Assembly: GCA_937958315.1 (NCBI GenBank)
Contig: CALFGH010000109.1
Coordinates: 1-30,051 of the forward strand
Direction: 5' to 3'
Length of the DNA: 30,051 nucleotides
From: an uncultured Collinsella sp.
GTDB lineage: Bacteria; Actinomycetota; Coriobacteriia; Coriobacteriales; Coriobacteriaceae
Made by a program: the position numbers and the translations under genes. Below, in pieces: positions 7,515 to 15,906 of this stretch. Each line of letters begins with the position of its first letter. Within the stretch, counting starts at the first letter, position 1. The notes under the pieces were generated by a model. It saw only the letters and a program-made list of their open reading frames with translations. It made no database searches and had not been told where the DNA came from.

Positions 7515-8018
7515 CTAGCCTTGATACGAGGACGCCTTCGGAGGCGTCTTGCCCTTCAGCACCTTGTGGTAGTAGTCATAGGTCAACGGCGTCTCGCCGC
7601 TCAGACGCTCGGCATCTTCGACCTCGCCAATAAAGAGCAGGTGCGTGCCCACGTCAACAGTGTCGATCAAACGGCAGCTAAACAAGGCCGCCGCATGCTC
7701 GGGAACATAGGGCATGCCCAGTGCAGTCTCGCGCGTCTCGTACTTAGCAAATTTGTCAAAGTCGCTGCTGGTACGGAATCCAAAGTTGCCAATGTAGAGC
7801 ATATCGGCCGTCTGATCGATCACGGTCAGCGCAAAGGCCTTGGCAGACGAGATAACACCAGACGTGACATTTTCCTTGTTCACGGCAACCGAAATGCGCG
7901 GCGGCATGGACGTCACCTGCACCGCGGTGTTGATGATGCAGCCGGCACGCAGCCCGTCGGCCGCAGCACTCACCACATACAGGCCGCTCGGCATCGTAAA
8001 GAACGCAGTTTTGTCCAT
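7515..8018 (-). CDS. Flavin reductase-like FMN-binding protein
   Basis: A 167-aa single-domain protein of the flavin reductase (FMN-binding split-barrel) family. Typical features are the N-terminal FFTMPSGLYVVSA, then GCIINTAVQVTSMPPRISVAV (the FMN-contacting strand and loop), and GTHLLFIGEVEDAERLSGETPLTYDYYHKVLKGKTP near the C-terminus, as in the flavin reductase half of Hrb proteins. The start at 8018 (MDKTAFF) is chosen because GGGGAG lies 8 nt upstream; a longer open frame to 8069 has no support. The gene precedes rubredoxin on the same strand, so reduction of that rubredoxin with NAD(P)H is the likely role. The stop is TAG. Confidence 0.88.
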   Translation of the reverse strand: MDKTAFFTMPSGLYVVSAAADGLRAGCIINTAVQVTSMPPRISVAVNKENVTSGVISSAKAFALTVIDQTADMLYIGNFGFRTSSDFDKFAKYETRETALGMPYVPEHAAALFSCRLIDTVDVGTHLLFIGEVEDAERLSGETPLTYDYYHKVLKGKTPPKASSYQG

Positions 8019-8068
8019 AACGACCACTCCCCTAACCCGGGTTGGAACCTCACGGAAGTATGTACCCA

Positions 8069-8102
8069 CAAAAAGGCGGCGCCCATACCGGACGCCGCCT
8101 TT
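8069..8102 (-). terminator. Terminator between smpB and the flavin reductase gene
   Basis: Perfect 10-bp stem AAAGGCGGCG / CGCCGCCTTT, with CTTTTTGT following on the minus strand. It closes the smpB transcript upstream of the flavin reductase gene. Confidence 0.75.
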
Positions 8103-8144
8103 GAGACATAGGTGTCATAACCGTGAGGAACATGAGACGCCCGC

Positions 8145-8211
8145 AGTTGCGGTGAAATAGGGGCTGAATAGCCCATCAAACAGGCAAAACAGTCCGTATA
8201 CCACCGCAACT
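8145..8211. repeat. 67-nt palindromic element (AGTTGCGGTG family, copy 1)
   Basis: Begins AGTTGCGGTGAAAT and ends CACCGCAACT, with an inner GGGCTGAATAGCCC hairpin and the segment GGCAAAACAGTCC. A second copy of identical length, with the same ends and the same GGCAAAACAGTCC segment, lies at 22284-22350. It sits between smpB and its terminator. Confidence 0.88.
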
Positions 8212-8223
8212 TATACAGAGCGC

Positions 8224-8694
8224 CTAGCGGTTGCGTTCCTTAAGGGCGCGGTCGATCTCGCGTTGGACATCACGCTTGGCCATGTCTTCGCGCTTGTCGT
8301 AGAGCTTTTTGCCGCGGCCCAGGCCCAACAGCAACTTTACGCGACCATCGGTATTAAAGTAGAGCTCCAACGGCACCAGCGCATAGCCGCGGTTGCGCAG
8401 TTTGCCGTCAAGAAAATCAATCTCCTTGCGATGCAGCAACAGACGGCGACGGCGATCGGGGTCACGGTTCCACACGCCACCGTGGCTGTAAGGGTGAATG
8501 TGCAGGCCCACTAGCCAGCACTCGCCGCCGCGAATCAGCGCAAAGGTGTCAGTGATCTGACAGGCGCGCTCGCGAATCGACTTGACCTCGGTACCGCTCA
8601 GCTCAATGCCGCATTCGAACGTCTCGTCGATAAAGTACTCGTGATGCGCCGAACGATTCTTGGAAATGAGCTTGCGTTCGCGCTTACTGGGCAT
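8224..8694 (-). CDS. smpB: SsrA-binding protein SmpB
   Basis: Binds tmRNA and places it on ribosomes stalled at the end of a broken mRNA (trans-translation). The 156-aa protein shows the OB-fold core HEYFIDETFECGIELSGTEVKSIR, then GECWLVGLHIHPYSHGG, RRRLLLHRKEI, the conserved ALVPLELYFN, and the C-terminal GLGRGKKLYDKREDMAKRD tail that enters the mRNA channel. The start at 8694 has AGGAGG 7 nt upstream and overlaps the 3' end of the preceding gene by 11 nt, so the two form an operon. No tmRNA gene was found in the window. Confidence 0.95.
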   Translation of the reverse strand: MPSKRERKLISKNRSAHHEYFIDETFECGIELSGTEVKSIRERACQITDTFALIRGGECWLVGLHIHPYSHGGVWNRDPDRRRRLLLHRKEIDFLDGKLRNRGYALVPLELYFNTDGRVKLLLGLGRGKKLYDKREDMAKRDVQREIDRALKERNR

Positions 8695-9601
8695 CGCCGG
8701 CCTCCTTGACGCCGTCGGCTCCCTTGTCGGCGCCTGCGCGCTTTGCCTTGCGCTCGGCGTTGAGCTCGGCATCGCTCTCGCGCACCAGCTTAATGATCGC
8801 CGCGCATGCCTCCTCGCCCACCAGGTCGCGGGCACGGACCGTCAGGCGCGTCGCCTCCTGCTTGTCGCCGTCGCTTGCAGCATCGGTCGCGCACATAATC
8901 AGGCAGATGGCGATCTCGGCCGAGGGTGAGGTCGGAACGCCTTGCAGGGACAGTTCACCCATCGCGTGGTCGTCGCTCTCATCGGCAGCATCCGGATAGG
9001 TGGTATGGATCTTGTTGAGCAGGCGCGTCGTATGCGCGTCGCCAGGGGCCAAGCGCAACGCCAGGCGCGCGCAACCCACGGCCGCCGAGACGTTCTCGGT
9101 CTCGGGCTCCAAGAAGTACTGGCCCAGGTTGGAATAGGCGCGGGCGGCGCACTTGCCATCGCTTGCACGCTCCAGCACCGAAAACGAAAGCGATGCCCAC
9201 TCCTGCTTGTCCTCGAGCGCACGGAACAGCTCGGCCAGATCCAGGCGATAGTTGCAGTTCATGGGGTCCCAGCGCACGGCCTGCATCAAGGCGTTGCGAG
9301 CACTCACATAATCCTGCTGGCGAATGTAGGCATACGCCATGTCGGAATACAGGCGATCAAAGGGCACCTCGACCTGCACCAGCTCGCGCGGATCCTTTTC
9401 CACGCGGCGGTAGGCCAGACGCTCAAACTTGCTATCGAAGCTAAAGTACTGGCGCTTCTCCTCCGTCTTGCACTCGGCATCGATATACTCCTCAGCGAGC
9501 TCAACCAGACGCTCCAACAGCGGCGCCGCCGTGGCCAGGTCGCCCTGCGCCAGATAGTTCTCGGCATACGTGATGTCTTGCAAGCTGATGGGCAGATCCA
9601 T
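8684..9601 (-). CDS. Tetratricopeptide-like helical repeat protein of unknown function
   Basis: A 305-aa soluble protein without signal peptide or membrane segment. The middle shows TPR-like helix pairs: DRLYSDMAYAYIRQQDYVSARNAL followed by AVRWDPMNCNYRLDLAELFRALED, then ARAYSNLGQYFLEPETENVSAAV. The C-terminal ~30 residues are charged and Ala/Lys-rich (ERKAKRAGADKGADGVKEAG). The start at 9601 (MDLPISLQDITYAENYLAQ) has GAGGAG 5 nt upstream. It overlaps smpB by 11 nt, so it may be co-transcribed with it. TPR proteins mostly act as protein-binding scaffolds; no specific partner can be named. Confidence 0.8.
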   Translation of the reverse strand: MDLPISLQDITYAENYLAQGDLATAAPLLERLVELAEEYIDAECKTEEKRQYFSFDSKFERLAYRRVEKDPRELVQVEVPFDRLYSDMAYAYIRQQDYVSARNALMQAVRWDPMNCNYRLDLAELFRALEDKQEWASLSFSVLERASDGKCAARAYSNLGQYFLEPETENVSAAVGCARLALRLAPGDAHTTRLLNKIHTTYPDAADESDDHAMGELSLQGVPTSPSAEIAICLIMCATDAASDGDKQEATRLTVRARDLVGEEACAAIIKLVRESDAELNAERKAKRAGADKGADGVKEAGDAQ

Positions 9602-9657
9602 GGCTACTCCTCGATCTGAGCGAAACACGGCAGACGCCGCATATACGGTCAATACAC

Positions 9658-9687
9658 AAAACCCGGGTCTCTTGCGAGGCCCGGGCG
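9658..9687 (-). terminator. Terminator after tRNA-Glu
   Basis: Hairpin with arms CCCGGGCCTC and GAGACCCGGG (one mismatch), followed by TTTTG on the minus strand, directly downstream of the tRNA-Glu gene. It separates the tRNA transcript from the helical-repeat gene. Confidence 0.75.
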
Positions 9688-9696
9688 TTCATTTTG

Positions 9697-9773
9697 TGGT
9701 AGCCCGTACCAGATTCGAACTGGTGATCTCCGCCTTGAGAGGGCGGCGTCCTAAACCGCTAGACGAACGGGCC
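9697..9773 (-). tRNA. tRNA-Glu (anticodon CTC)
   Basis: A 77-nt cloverleaf reading GGCCCGTTCGTCTAGCGGTT from the 5' end. The anticodon stem is closed around CTCTCAA, giving anticodon CTC. The T-arm has GTTCGAATC and the gene encodes its own 3' CCA. The first acceptor pair is G-U. Confidence 0.95.
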
Positions 9774-9790
9774 ATATGTAGCAAATGCAA

Positions 9791-9864
9791 TGGCTGGGAT
9801 GGAGGGAGTCGAACCCCCATTGACGGAACCAGAATCCGCTGTCCTGCCATTAGACGACATCCCA
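9791..9864 (-). tRNA. tRNA-Gln (anticodon CTG)
   Basis: A 74-nt cloverleaf beginning TGGGATGTCGTCTAATGGCA. The anticodon loop TTCTGGT gives CTG, the T-arm has GTTCGACTC, and the 3' end is encoded GCCA. It is 17 nt upstream of tRNA-Glu on the same strand, so the two are probably processed from one transcript. Confidence 0.95.
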
Positions 9865-9908
9865 ATAACTGCATCGCTGCGCTCGGCTGTGCCTTTGCGC
9901 AAGAAAGA

Positions 9909-9937
9909 AATATACGGGAAGTTCTACGGTGACGCAA
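9909..9937 (-). promoter_or_regulatory. Promoter of the tRNA-Gln/tRNA-Glu transcript
   Basis: On the minus strand TTGCGT (9932-9937) and TATATT (9909-9914) have the ideal 17-nt spacing and lie 44 nt upstream of the tRNA-Gln 5' end. An AT-rich run lies just upstream. Confidence 0.7.
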
Positions 9938-10128
9938 GCCCCATTTTTAACTTTTTTGAAAATCGGCCAATTTGCTCCGACCCATGAAGGACCTGTGAAG
10001 CCAGACCGCATGCAAGGGGCAAAATGCCGTAAGCGCACCGTAATTACCGTTGGCAGATTGCTGCATTCTGGTCGCCGTCAATAGTGACACAATCAGGATG
10101 CCAATTATCGCGCGGACATCGAGGCGAC

Positions 10129-10539
10129 ATGGACGAAGAGCTTGATTACCTATGGGAGACCCTGGGCCTCGAGATATCCGCCAGACCTTGGCCCGACCGG
10201 GACAAAATCCACCCCACGCTCCGTCCCGCCATCACGGTGATGCAAGCGGAATACCGTCACGCCTCGTTTTTAATTATGCGGACGTCATGGCACGCGGCGC
10301 TCCCCGACCTCAAGCGCATCCAGGCGAGCCTCGTCAAGTTATCCGGCATGCCGACCGTCATATCCGAGACGCATCTGGGGCGACGACAGCGCGAACGCCT
10401 GCAGCAACAGCGGATTCCGTTCATCTGCCCCGGCATTCAGGCATATCTGCCCTTTATGGACGAAGAGTACTGGAGCGGCAAGCCCAACAAGCAAGTAAAG
10501 ATCTACGACCCGCATAAGTGGGCACAGTTCGAGGACTGA
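10129..10539 (+). CDS. Hypothetical protein
   Basis: A 136-aa protein with no membrane segment. The stretch METHxGRRQRERLQQQRIPFI-like (visible as ISETHLGRRQRERLQQQ then RIPFICPGIQAYLPFMDEEY) vaguely recalls small Firmicutes proteins annotated as MarR-like or winged-helix, but I cannot place it in a family with confidence. The start at 10129 (MDEELDYLWETLG) is preferred because GAGG stands 5 nt upstream; a GTG at 10084 has no site. It is one of few plus-strand genes here, convergent with the ArsC-like gene. It ends in TGA, a rare stop in this region. The 140 nt upstream, past the tRNA promoter, showed no further feature. Confidence 0.6.
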   Translation: MDEELDYLWETLGLEISARPWPDRDKIHPTLRPAITVMQAEYRHASFLIMRTSWHAALPDLKRIQASLVKLSGMPTVISETHLGRRQRERLQQQRIPFICPGIQAYLPFMDEEYWSGKPNKQVKIYDPHKWAQFED

Positions 10540-10558
10540 CCGGAGCGAACCCGCCGAC

Positions 10559-10604
10559 GGAAAGCGCATCCCGGAATCTGCACTCAGAACGGGATGCACT
10601 TTCC
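10559..10604. terminator. Bidirectional hairpin between convergent genes
   Basis: A 15-nt stem with one mismatch (GGAAAGCGCATCCCG against CGGGATGCACTTTCC) and a 16-nt loop, placed between the converging ends at 10539 and 10612. No strong T-tract, so it may be a palindromic repeat serving as terminator. Confidence 0.55.
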
Positions 10605-10611
10605 GCAGTTG

Positions 10612-10971
10612 CTACAGCAGCGCCTCGGCCCAGGCCGCTTCCCTAAAGCCAGGAATCGCAAAATCATCGCCCACCAGCAGTGGGCGCTTAACCAGCATAC
10701 CGTCGGTCGCCAGCAGCTCATAGCATTCCTGATCCGTCATCCCCGCGTCCAGGCGCGCCTTCAGGCCAAGCTCTCGATACTTCATGCCCGACGAATTAAA
10801 GAAGCGTCGCACCGGCAGCCCCGAATGAGCAATCCAGGTCGCAAGTTCCTCAGCCGAAGGATTATCTGTAACAATATCGCGATCGACGTACTCAACCCCA
10901 TGCTCGTCCAACCAGGCCTTGGCCTTTTTACACGTCGAGCATTTGGGATATTCAACAAACAGTACGGTCAT
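10612..10971 (-). CDS. ArsC/Spx/YffB-family thioredoxin-fold protein
   Basis: A 119-aa protein of the ArsC/Spx family. It begins MTVLFVEYPKCSTCKKAKAW, so a CxxC motif is at the position of the ArsC/Spx redox cysteine. Family features follow: HGVEYVDRDIVTDNPSAEEL, then GLPVRRFFNSSGMKYRELGL, and the C-terminal MLVKRPLLVGDDFAIPGFRE (KRP with the downstream phosphate-site region). The start at 10971 has GGAGG 6 nt upstream. No arsenic genes are nearby, so a general thiol reductase is as likely as arsenate reduction. Spx itself is less likely because RNA polymerase contact features cannot be judged by eye. Confidence 0.83.
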   Translation of the reverse strand: MTVLFVEYPKCSTCKKAKAWLDEHGVEYVDRDIVTDNPSAEELATWIAHSGLPVRRFFNSSGMKYRELGLKARLDAGMTDQECYELLATDGMLVKRPLLVGDDFAIPGFREAAWAEALL

Positions 10972-11063
10972 GAGAATCCTCCAAATATAGATCGGCCAAT
11001 GCGAGCACGCGACAAACGTGGTGCATTCGCGCAATAGGGCAATTGTAGTCCATGCGCCACACG

Positions 11064-12116
11064 CTAAACGAACCGCACCCCAAAGCCTCGCTTAACAAAC
11101 GGCAGCAACTCCATCGCCTCGGGCGCTATATGGCCTACAACGTTCATGCGCTCGTCACCGGGAAGATCGACCCGCGCAATCTCAAGCTCGCCTTCGTAGC
11201 GCCCATAGCCGCTATTGCTCACAGCGATCGACCCCGTCTTTCGCGGCAGACCTGCACCGGCATCCGTCGGCACGGAATCTGGCTTAAGCGACGTACGCGA
11301 CTCCTGAGACCTAAAAATAAGGGCGCTCGAGTCAGGCCGATCGTGATGGACTTGACCCAACAAATAGGAGTATCCGGGGTCGAGCTGGCACGGCATGTCA
11401 ACATACCCCGCGGAAATCTGGGCAAACTGCGCCCAACCCGCTTCGGAAAGATCGGGGTCGCCGACCAAAACAATGTCGCAATCGGCGCCATGTGCGAGCT
11501 CAAGCATGTTGAGGGCAACCTTTGACGCGCGACCGCGTTGCGCCTCAACCGTCGGCAATCCCTCGAATACCGGCCCACGAACGTTGGCATCGCCCGGCAC
11601 AAAAGCCATGATTTCAAAGCCGAGCGCCGCAAGACGAAGATTCGTCCGAGCAACATCTTCAAGAGCTAAACCGGTATAAGGCTTGGGGTAAAAATTGTGG
11701 CAGGCGGCGAAACGAGTCACGTCGGCGCCGGCTTCTCGCCACGATGCGATTTCATCAGGACTCACCGTCGATGCATTGACCACAATGCGAAATACACCGG
11801 ACAGCTCCGCGACCCGCTGGGCACTAAAGCCGTAATCCAGGCGCAGGTATTCCAGTCCCAGATCGCGCAAATCCTCCATGCGTTCAAGGCCCAGCAAATC
11901 GCACGTGCGCGGCCCCACATCGGCAATGAGCGCAATACCGCGAGCGGAAAGCAGCGACAGCACCTGGCGAACCTTATCGGCATATGCCGCTCCCCCATCC
12001 TCGGGAATATGCAGCGAGGTAAACGCATAGCGCGCACCCGCCGCGGCACCATGTTCAATCGTCCGCTCGATATCCTGCAGGGGACTGGAAAGATAGACAG
12101 AAATACCCGTTCTCAC
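11064..12116 (-). CDS. mupG: MupG-type 6-phospho-N-acetylmuramidase (DUF871 TIM-barrel family)
   Basis: The MupG family cleaves MurNAc 6-phosphate-containing disaccharides (MurNAc-6P-GlcNAc) in the cytoplasm during wall recycling. The 350-aa length fits. It opens MRTGISVYLSS, then EDGGAAYADKVRQVLSLL, GIALIADVGPRTCDLLGL, LEYLRLDYGF, RFAACHNFYPKPYTGL and GDANVRGPVFEGLPTVEAQRG, all typical of DUF871 proteins. The start is GTG at 12116, with AAGGAG 9 nt upstream. The gene lies at the end of a run of regulator, etherase and PTS genes for the same pathway, which supports the role. A strong terminator-like hairpin stands directly before it, so it may be only partly co-transcribed. Confidence 0.85.
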   Translation of the reverse strand: MRTGISVYLSSPLQDIERTIEHGAAAGARYAFTSLHIPEDGGAAYADKVRQVLSLLSARGIALIADVGPRTCDLLGLERMEDLRDLGLEYLRLDYGFSAQRVAELSGVFRIVVNASTVSPDEIASWREAGADVTRFAACHNFYPKPYTGLALEDVARTNLRLAALGFEIMAFVPGDANVRGPVFEGLPTVEAQRGRASKVALNMLELAHGADCDIVLVGDPDLSEAGWAQFAQISAGYVDMPCQLDPGYSYLLGQVHHDRPDSSALIFRSQESRTSLKPDSVPTDAGAGLPRKTGSIAVSNSGYGRYEGELEIARVDLPGDERMNVVGHIAPEAMELLPFVKRGFGVRFV

Positions 12117-12132
12117 GCTTCGATTCTCCTTT

Positions 12133-12167
12133 AAAAAAGGCCGGCGGAGCAGTTAGCCCCGCCGGCA
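12133..12167 (-). terminator. Strong hairpin with T-tract between murP and mupG
   Basis: Minus-strand stem GCCGGCGG.../...CCGCCGGC closed over a short loop and followed by TTTTTT. The mupG ribosome site AAGGAG begins right after the T-tract. It can act as the murP terminator, or as an attenuator that lowers mupG expression relative to the genes upstream. Confidence 0.75.
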
Positions 12168-12233
12168 CAACCATAGCATCAAGAGATCTGCGGCACGTCA
12201 TGACGCTCGAATGACATAGCGCGCAGCATCAGG

Positions 12234-13664
12234 CTACTCGCCAAAGAACTCGTTGATCTTCTGCTCGTCGACGCCAAAGAACCACGTCAGGACAAAGCCG
12301 GCGGCATAGGCAAGCAGCATAGCGGCAACGTAGCCGAGCTGCTGGCCGGGAACGACGATCAGCAGGCCAAACAGACCGGAAACGCCCTGAGAAACCGTGC
12401 CGATGTGAAGCAGCGCCGCGAGCGCGCCGCCAAATCCGGCACCCAGGCAGGCCGTCACAAACGGGCGGACAAGCGGCAGCGTAACGGCATACATCAGAGG
12501 CTCGCCCACGCCCAGGATACCAACGGGGATGGACTCGGCGACGTACTTCTTGAGCTTGGCGTTCTTGGTCTTAAAGTACAGCGCCAGACCGGCACCGACC
12601 TGACCGCCGCCAGCCATCATAAGGATGGGCAGCAGGTAGTTGATGCCCTTGGTAGCGCCGTCGGGATCGTTGAGCATAGCGTGGATCGGCGTAAGTGCCT
12701 GATGCAGGCCAACGGACACCAGCGGCAAGAAGCCTGCCGACAGGATATAGCCGCCCAGAACGCCCAGCTTCTCGAAGATAAAGGTGAGGACGCTAAAGAT
12801 CGCGGTCGTCAGCCAAGCGCCAACCGGCTGGATGACAAGCATCAAAGCAAAGGCGCCGATGATGAGCACCAGCAGCGGGGACAGGAACGTATCGAGCGCG
12901 TTGGGCATGACCTTGCGAATCTGACGCTCCATCCAGGCGAAAAATGCGCCTGCGATGAGAGCTGCGATCATGCCGCCCGCGGCGGGATTGTACTGTGCAT
13001 TGGTGAGCGGCAGCAGAATAGCGGTGCTGGGATCGGCGGCGCCAGGCGCGAGCAGAGGCATAGCACTGTTAGCGATGCACATCATGCCGGCAATACCGCC
13101 CAACGCAGCGGAGCCACCAAACTCGCGCGCCGCGTTATAGCCCACCAAAATGGGCAGATAGGCAAAGAGGGCCCAGCCCATGGAGCGAATGCCCTGATAC
13201 CACCACTCACCTGCAAGCGCACCGGCCGTCGAGACATTAATGACGTTGCAGATACCGTTGATAAGGCCAGCCGCAATAATGCCGGGAAGCAGGGCAACAA
13301 AGACATTGGAAATCTTCTTGAGGAAGGCCTGAACCGGCTTGGACTCGTACTTGGCCTTCTGCGCGGCCTTGTTTGTGGCCGCAGCGTCAACCACGCTCTC
13401 GTCAGCAACGCCTTTCGCAAGGCCGGTGAGCTTGGAGAATTCCTCGAGCACCTTATTCACCTTGCCCGGACCCAGCACGATCTGCATCGTGTCGTCCTCG
13501 ACCAGGCCCATTACGCCATCGAGCGCCTTAATACCCTCCGTGTCGACGTTGCCCGTATCTTTGACGGTCACGCGCAGACGCGTCATGCACGCCGCGTTTG
13601 CCAGCACGTTGTCTTTACCGCCCAAAAGGTCCAGCAGCTTTTGAGCCAGCTCTTTGTTCGTCAT
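12234..13664 (-). CDS. murP: PTS EIIBC permease, N-acetylmuramic acid-type (MurP-like)
   Basis: Phosphotransferase uptake of MurNAc, delivering MurNAc 6-phosphate. The protein has 476 aa. The EIIB domain (about 1-90) holds the phosphorylated Cys in NAACMTRLRV; a linker follows, then EIIC (about 110-476) with about ten membrane segments and the family motif PVGILGVGEPLMYAVTLP. There is no EIIA domain, as in E. coli MurP, which borrows the glucose EIIA. The start at 13664 (MTNKELAQKLL) has AAGGAGGAG just upstream; a longer open frame to 13721 lacks a site. Substrate assignment rests on the adjacent murQ and mupG, since the glucose/sucrose/MurNAc EIIBC families are similar. Confidence 0.85.
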   Translation of the reverse strand: MTNKELAQKLLDLLGGKDNVLANAACMTRLRVTVKDTGNVDTEGIKALDGVMGLVEDDTMQIVLGPGKVNKVLEEFSKLTGLAKGVADESVVDAAATNKAAQKAKYESKPVQAFLKKISNVFVALLPGIIAAGLINGICNVINVSTAGALAGEWWYQGIRSMGWALFAYLPILVGYNAAREFGGSAALGGIAGMMCIANSAMPLLAPGAADPSTAILLPLTNAQYNPAAGGMIAALIAGAFFAWMERQIRKVMPNALDTFLSPLLVLIIGAFALMLVIQPVGAWLTTAIFSVLTFIFEKLGVLGGYILSAGFLPLVSVGLHQALTPIHAMLNDPDGATKGINYLLPILMMAGGGQVGAGLALYFKTKNAKLKKYVAESIPVGILGVGEPLMYAVTLPLVRPFVTACLGAGFGGALAALLHIGTVSQGVSGLFGLLIVVPGQQLGYVAAMLLAYAAGFVLTWFFGVDEQKINEFFGE

Positions 13665-13721
13665 AACTCCTCCTTGTATTGGGTATCTCTTCTTGATGTC
13701 ATATCTGCTCACGCCGTGCAC

Positions 13722-14645
<924 letters not shown>

Positions 14646-14655
14646 TTTGTTCACC

Positions 14656-15507
14656 TCATCTTTCCTGTTTCTCGATGTAGTTTTGCTTGATGACATGCGT
14701 CGCCCGTTCGTAATCGCTCGCAACGTAAGCAGCGTAGAGGGCATCGACAACCATAAGCTGAGCCATACGCGAGGCCATGGCACCGCTGCGGACCAAGGGC
14801 TCGCTTGCAGCAACGCCGAGCACGGCATCGGCCATGGTGGCAAGCTTGGACGATCCATCTACTTTGGTCACGGCCACAACGGGACAGTTGTGGCGTTGGG
14901 CCTCGGCGGTGCAGTCCAGTACTTCTTGCGTTAAGCCCGAGTAGCTAAAAGCAATGCCGATATCGCCTTCGTGCATGTTCTTGGCGCACAAGAGTTGGTC
15001 GTGCCAGTCATCGTACAGATGGCATTCCTTGTCGACACGCATGAGCTTTTGTGCCAGATCGTGTGCAACCAAGCGAGAAGCACCAATACCGAACAGATTG
15101 ACCATGCGCGCCCGCTTAAGATAGGCTGCACATCGTTCCAAAACGGTGTAATCGAGTGTTCGCGCCGTCGCCTCGATCGTGCGCACGTTGCTTTTCATCA
15201 CCTTCCCCACGATACGTTCGACGCTGTCATCCACGGAGATGTCCTCGAGGGCAACGTCCTTTCTGTCGCCCAGGAGCGCAAGTTCGGCAATCAGTTCGCG
15301 CTGGAACTCCTTGTAGCCCGCAAAACCCAAGCGCTTGCAAAAGCGCAAAATGCTCGAGGGCGAGGAGAACGTGGCATCGGCAAGACCGCGGACGGACAGC
15401 CCGACCACCTCATGCGGATGAGCACTCACGTATGCGATGACATTGCGCTCCGCCGGACTTGCGCTGAGCTCACGCTCGCGAAGCCTTAAAAGCAATCCGT
15501 TTGCCAT
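14656..15507 (-). CDS. murR: RpiR-family transcriptional regulator of the MurNAc locus
   Basis: A 283-aa regulator with an N-terminal RpiR-type helix-turn-helix (PAERNVIAYVSAHPHEVVGLSVRGLADATFSSPSSILRFCKRLGFAGYKEF, about residues 18-68) and a C-terminal SIS sugar-phosphate domain (LFGIGASRLVAHDLAQKL and GIAFSYSGLTQEVLD). MurNAc 6-phosphate is the likely ligand, as for E. coli MurR. The ATG at 15507 is chosen with GGAGG 8 nt upstream; a GTG at 15516 would overlap that site. It leads the locus, so autoregulation of the whole mur set is likely. The symbol is by context, as RpiR proteins are many. It stops with TGA, unlike most neighbours. Confidence 0.82.
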   Translation of the reverse strand: MANGLLLRLRERELSASPAERNVIAYVSAHPHEVVGLSVRGLADATFSSPSSILRFCKRLGFAGYKEFQRELIAELALLGDRKDVALEDISVDDSVERIVGKVMKSNVRTIEATARTLDYTVLERCAAYLKRARMVNLFGIGASRLVAHDLAQKLMRVDKECHLYDDWHDQLLCAKNMHEGDIGIAFSYSGLTQEVLDCTAEAQRHNCPVVAVTKVDGSSKLATMADAVLGVAASEPLVRSGAMASRMAQLMVVDALYAAYVASDYERATHVIKQNYIEKQER

Positions 15508-15552
15508 CTCAAACACCTCCGTTGAGAAGAATTAAAGACCAACGAACGATTC

Positions 15553-15581
15553 GTACCGGATATAAACAGCTTTTACGGTAC
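15553..15581. promoter_or_regulatory. Candidate operator upstream of the MurR-type regulator
   Basis: Perfect inverted repeat GTACCG / CGGTAC with a 17-nt AT-rich centre, 46 nt before the regulator's start codon. The placement fits a binding site for the locus's own RpiR-type regulator, which binds as a dimer. No convincing -35/-10 pair was found around it. Confidence 0.4.
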
Positions 15582-15704
15582 ATTGTGCCGCATCATGGCG
15601 CACAAAGGGCGGGCGTTCTACCACTCGCCCCTCAAATCCGACCGCTCGGAAATACGCGCGACACAAAATGATTCATCAAGGTCGCATTATTCGTAACAGG
15701 GTTG

Positions 15705-15869
15705 TTAACAGCGTCTCGCGTGGGCGCCAATGGGACAGGTCATGCGCTTATCCAAGCACACCGCCGCCAACGAGGCAAACAGCCCAACAAAGAAGAACTC
15801 CACGGTATGGGCGACACGACGGATGTTGGTGCCCATCCATATGCGAACGGGAGCAAGCGGGTCGGGGTG
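15705..15869 (-). pseudogene. VanZ-like fragment
   Basis: A short minus-strand reading frame contains PLAPVRIWMGTNIRRVAHTV followed by EFFFVGLFASLAAVCLDKRM. The pattern (R)(K/R)xxHxxE(F/Y)xxxG with a following membrane helix is typical of VanZ-family membrane proteins, which are usually 150-200 aa. Only about 45 residues match. The frame then runs into a GACCTGTCCCATTGG sequence like those in the dispersed repeats and stops. Upstream it would overlap the recombinase 3' end. No start codon with a ribosome site is visible. I read it as a remnant left beside the recombinase insertion; similarity was judged by eye. Confidence 0.4.
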
Positions 15870-15906
15870 GGCGGCGGTAGCCGCTGAGTCCGCGTCCCCG
15901 GCTCCC

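Noticed and set aside
9865..10083. A tRNA or small RNA gene upstream of tRNA-Gln
   Set aside because: Only the tRNA promoter and an AT-rich stretch could be recognised; no cloverleaf or terminator.
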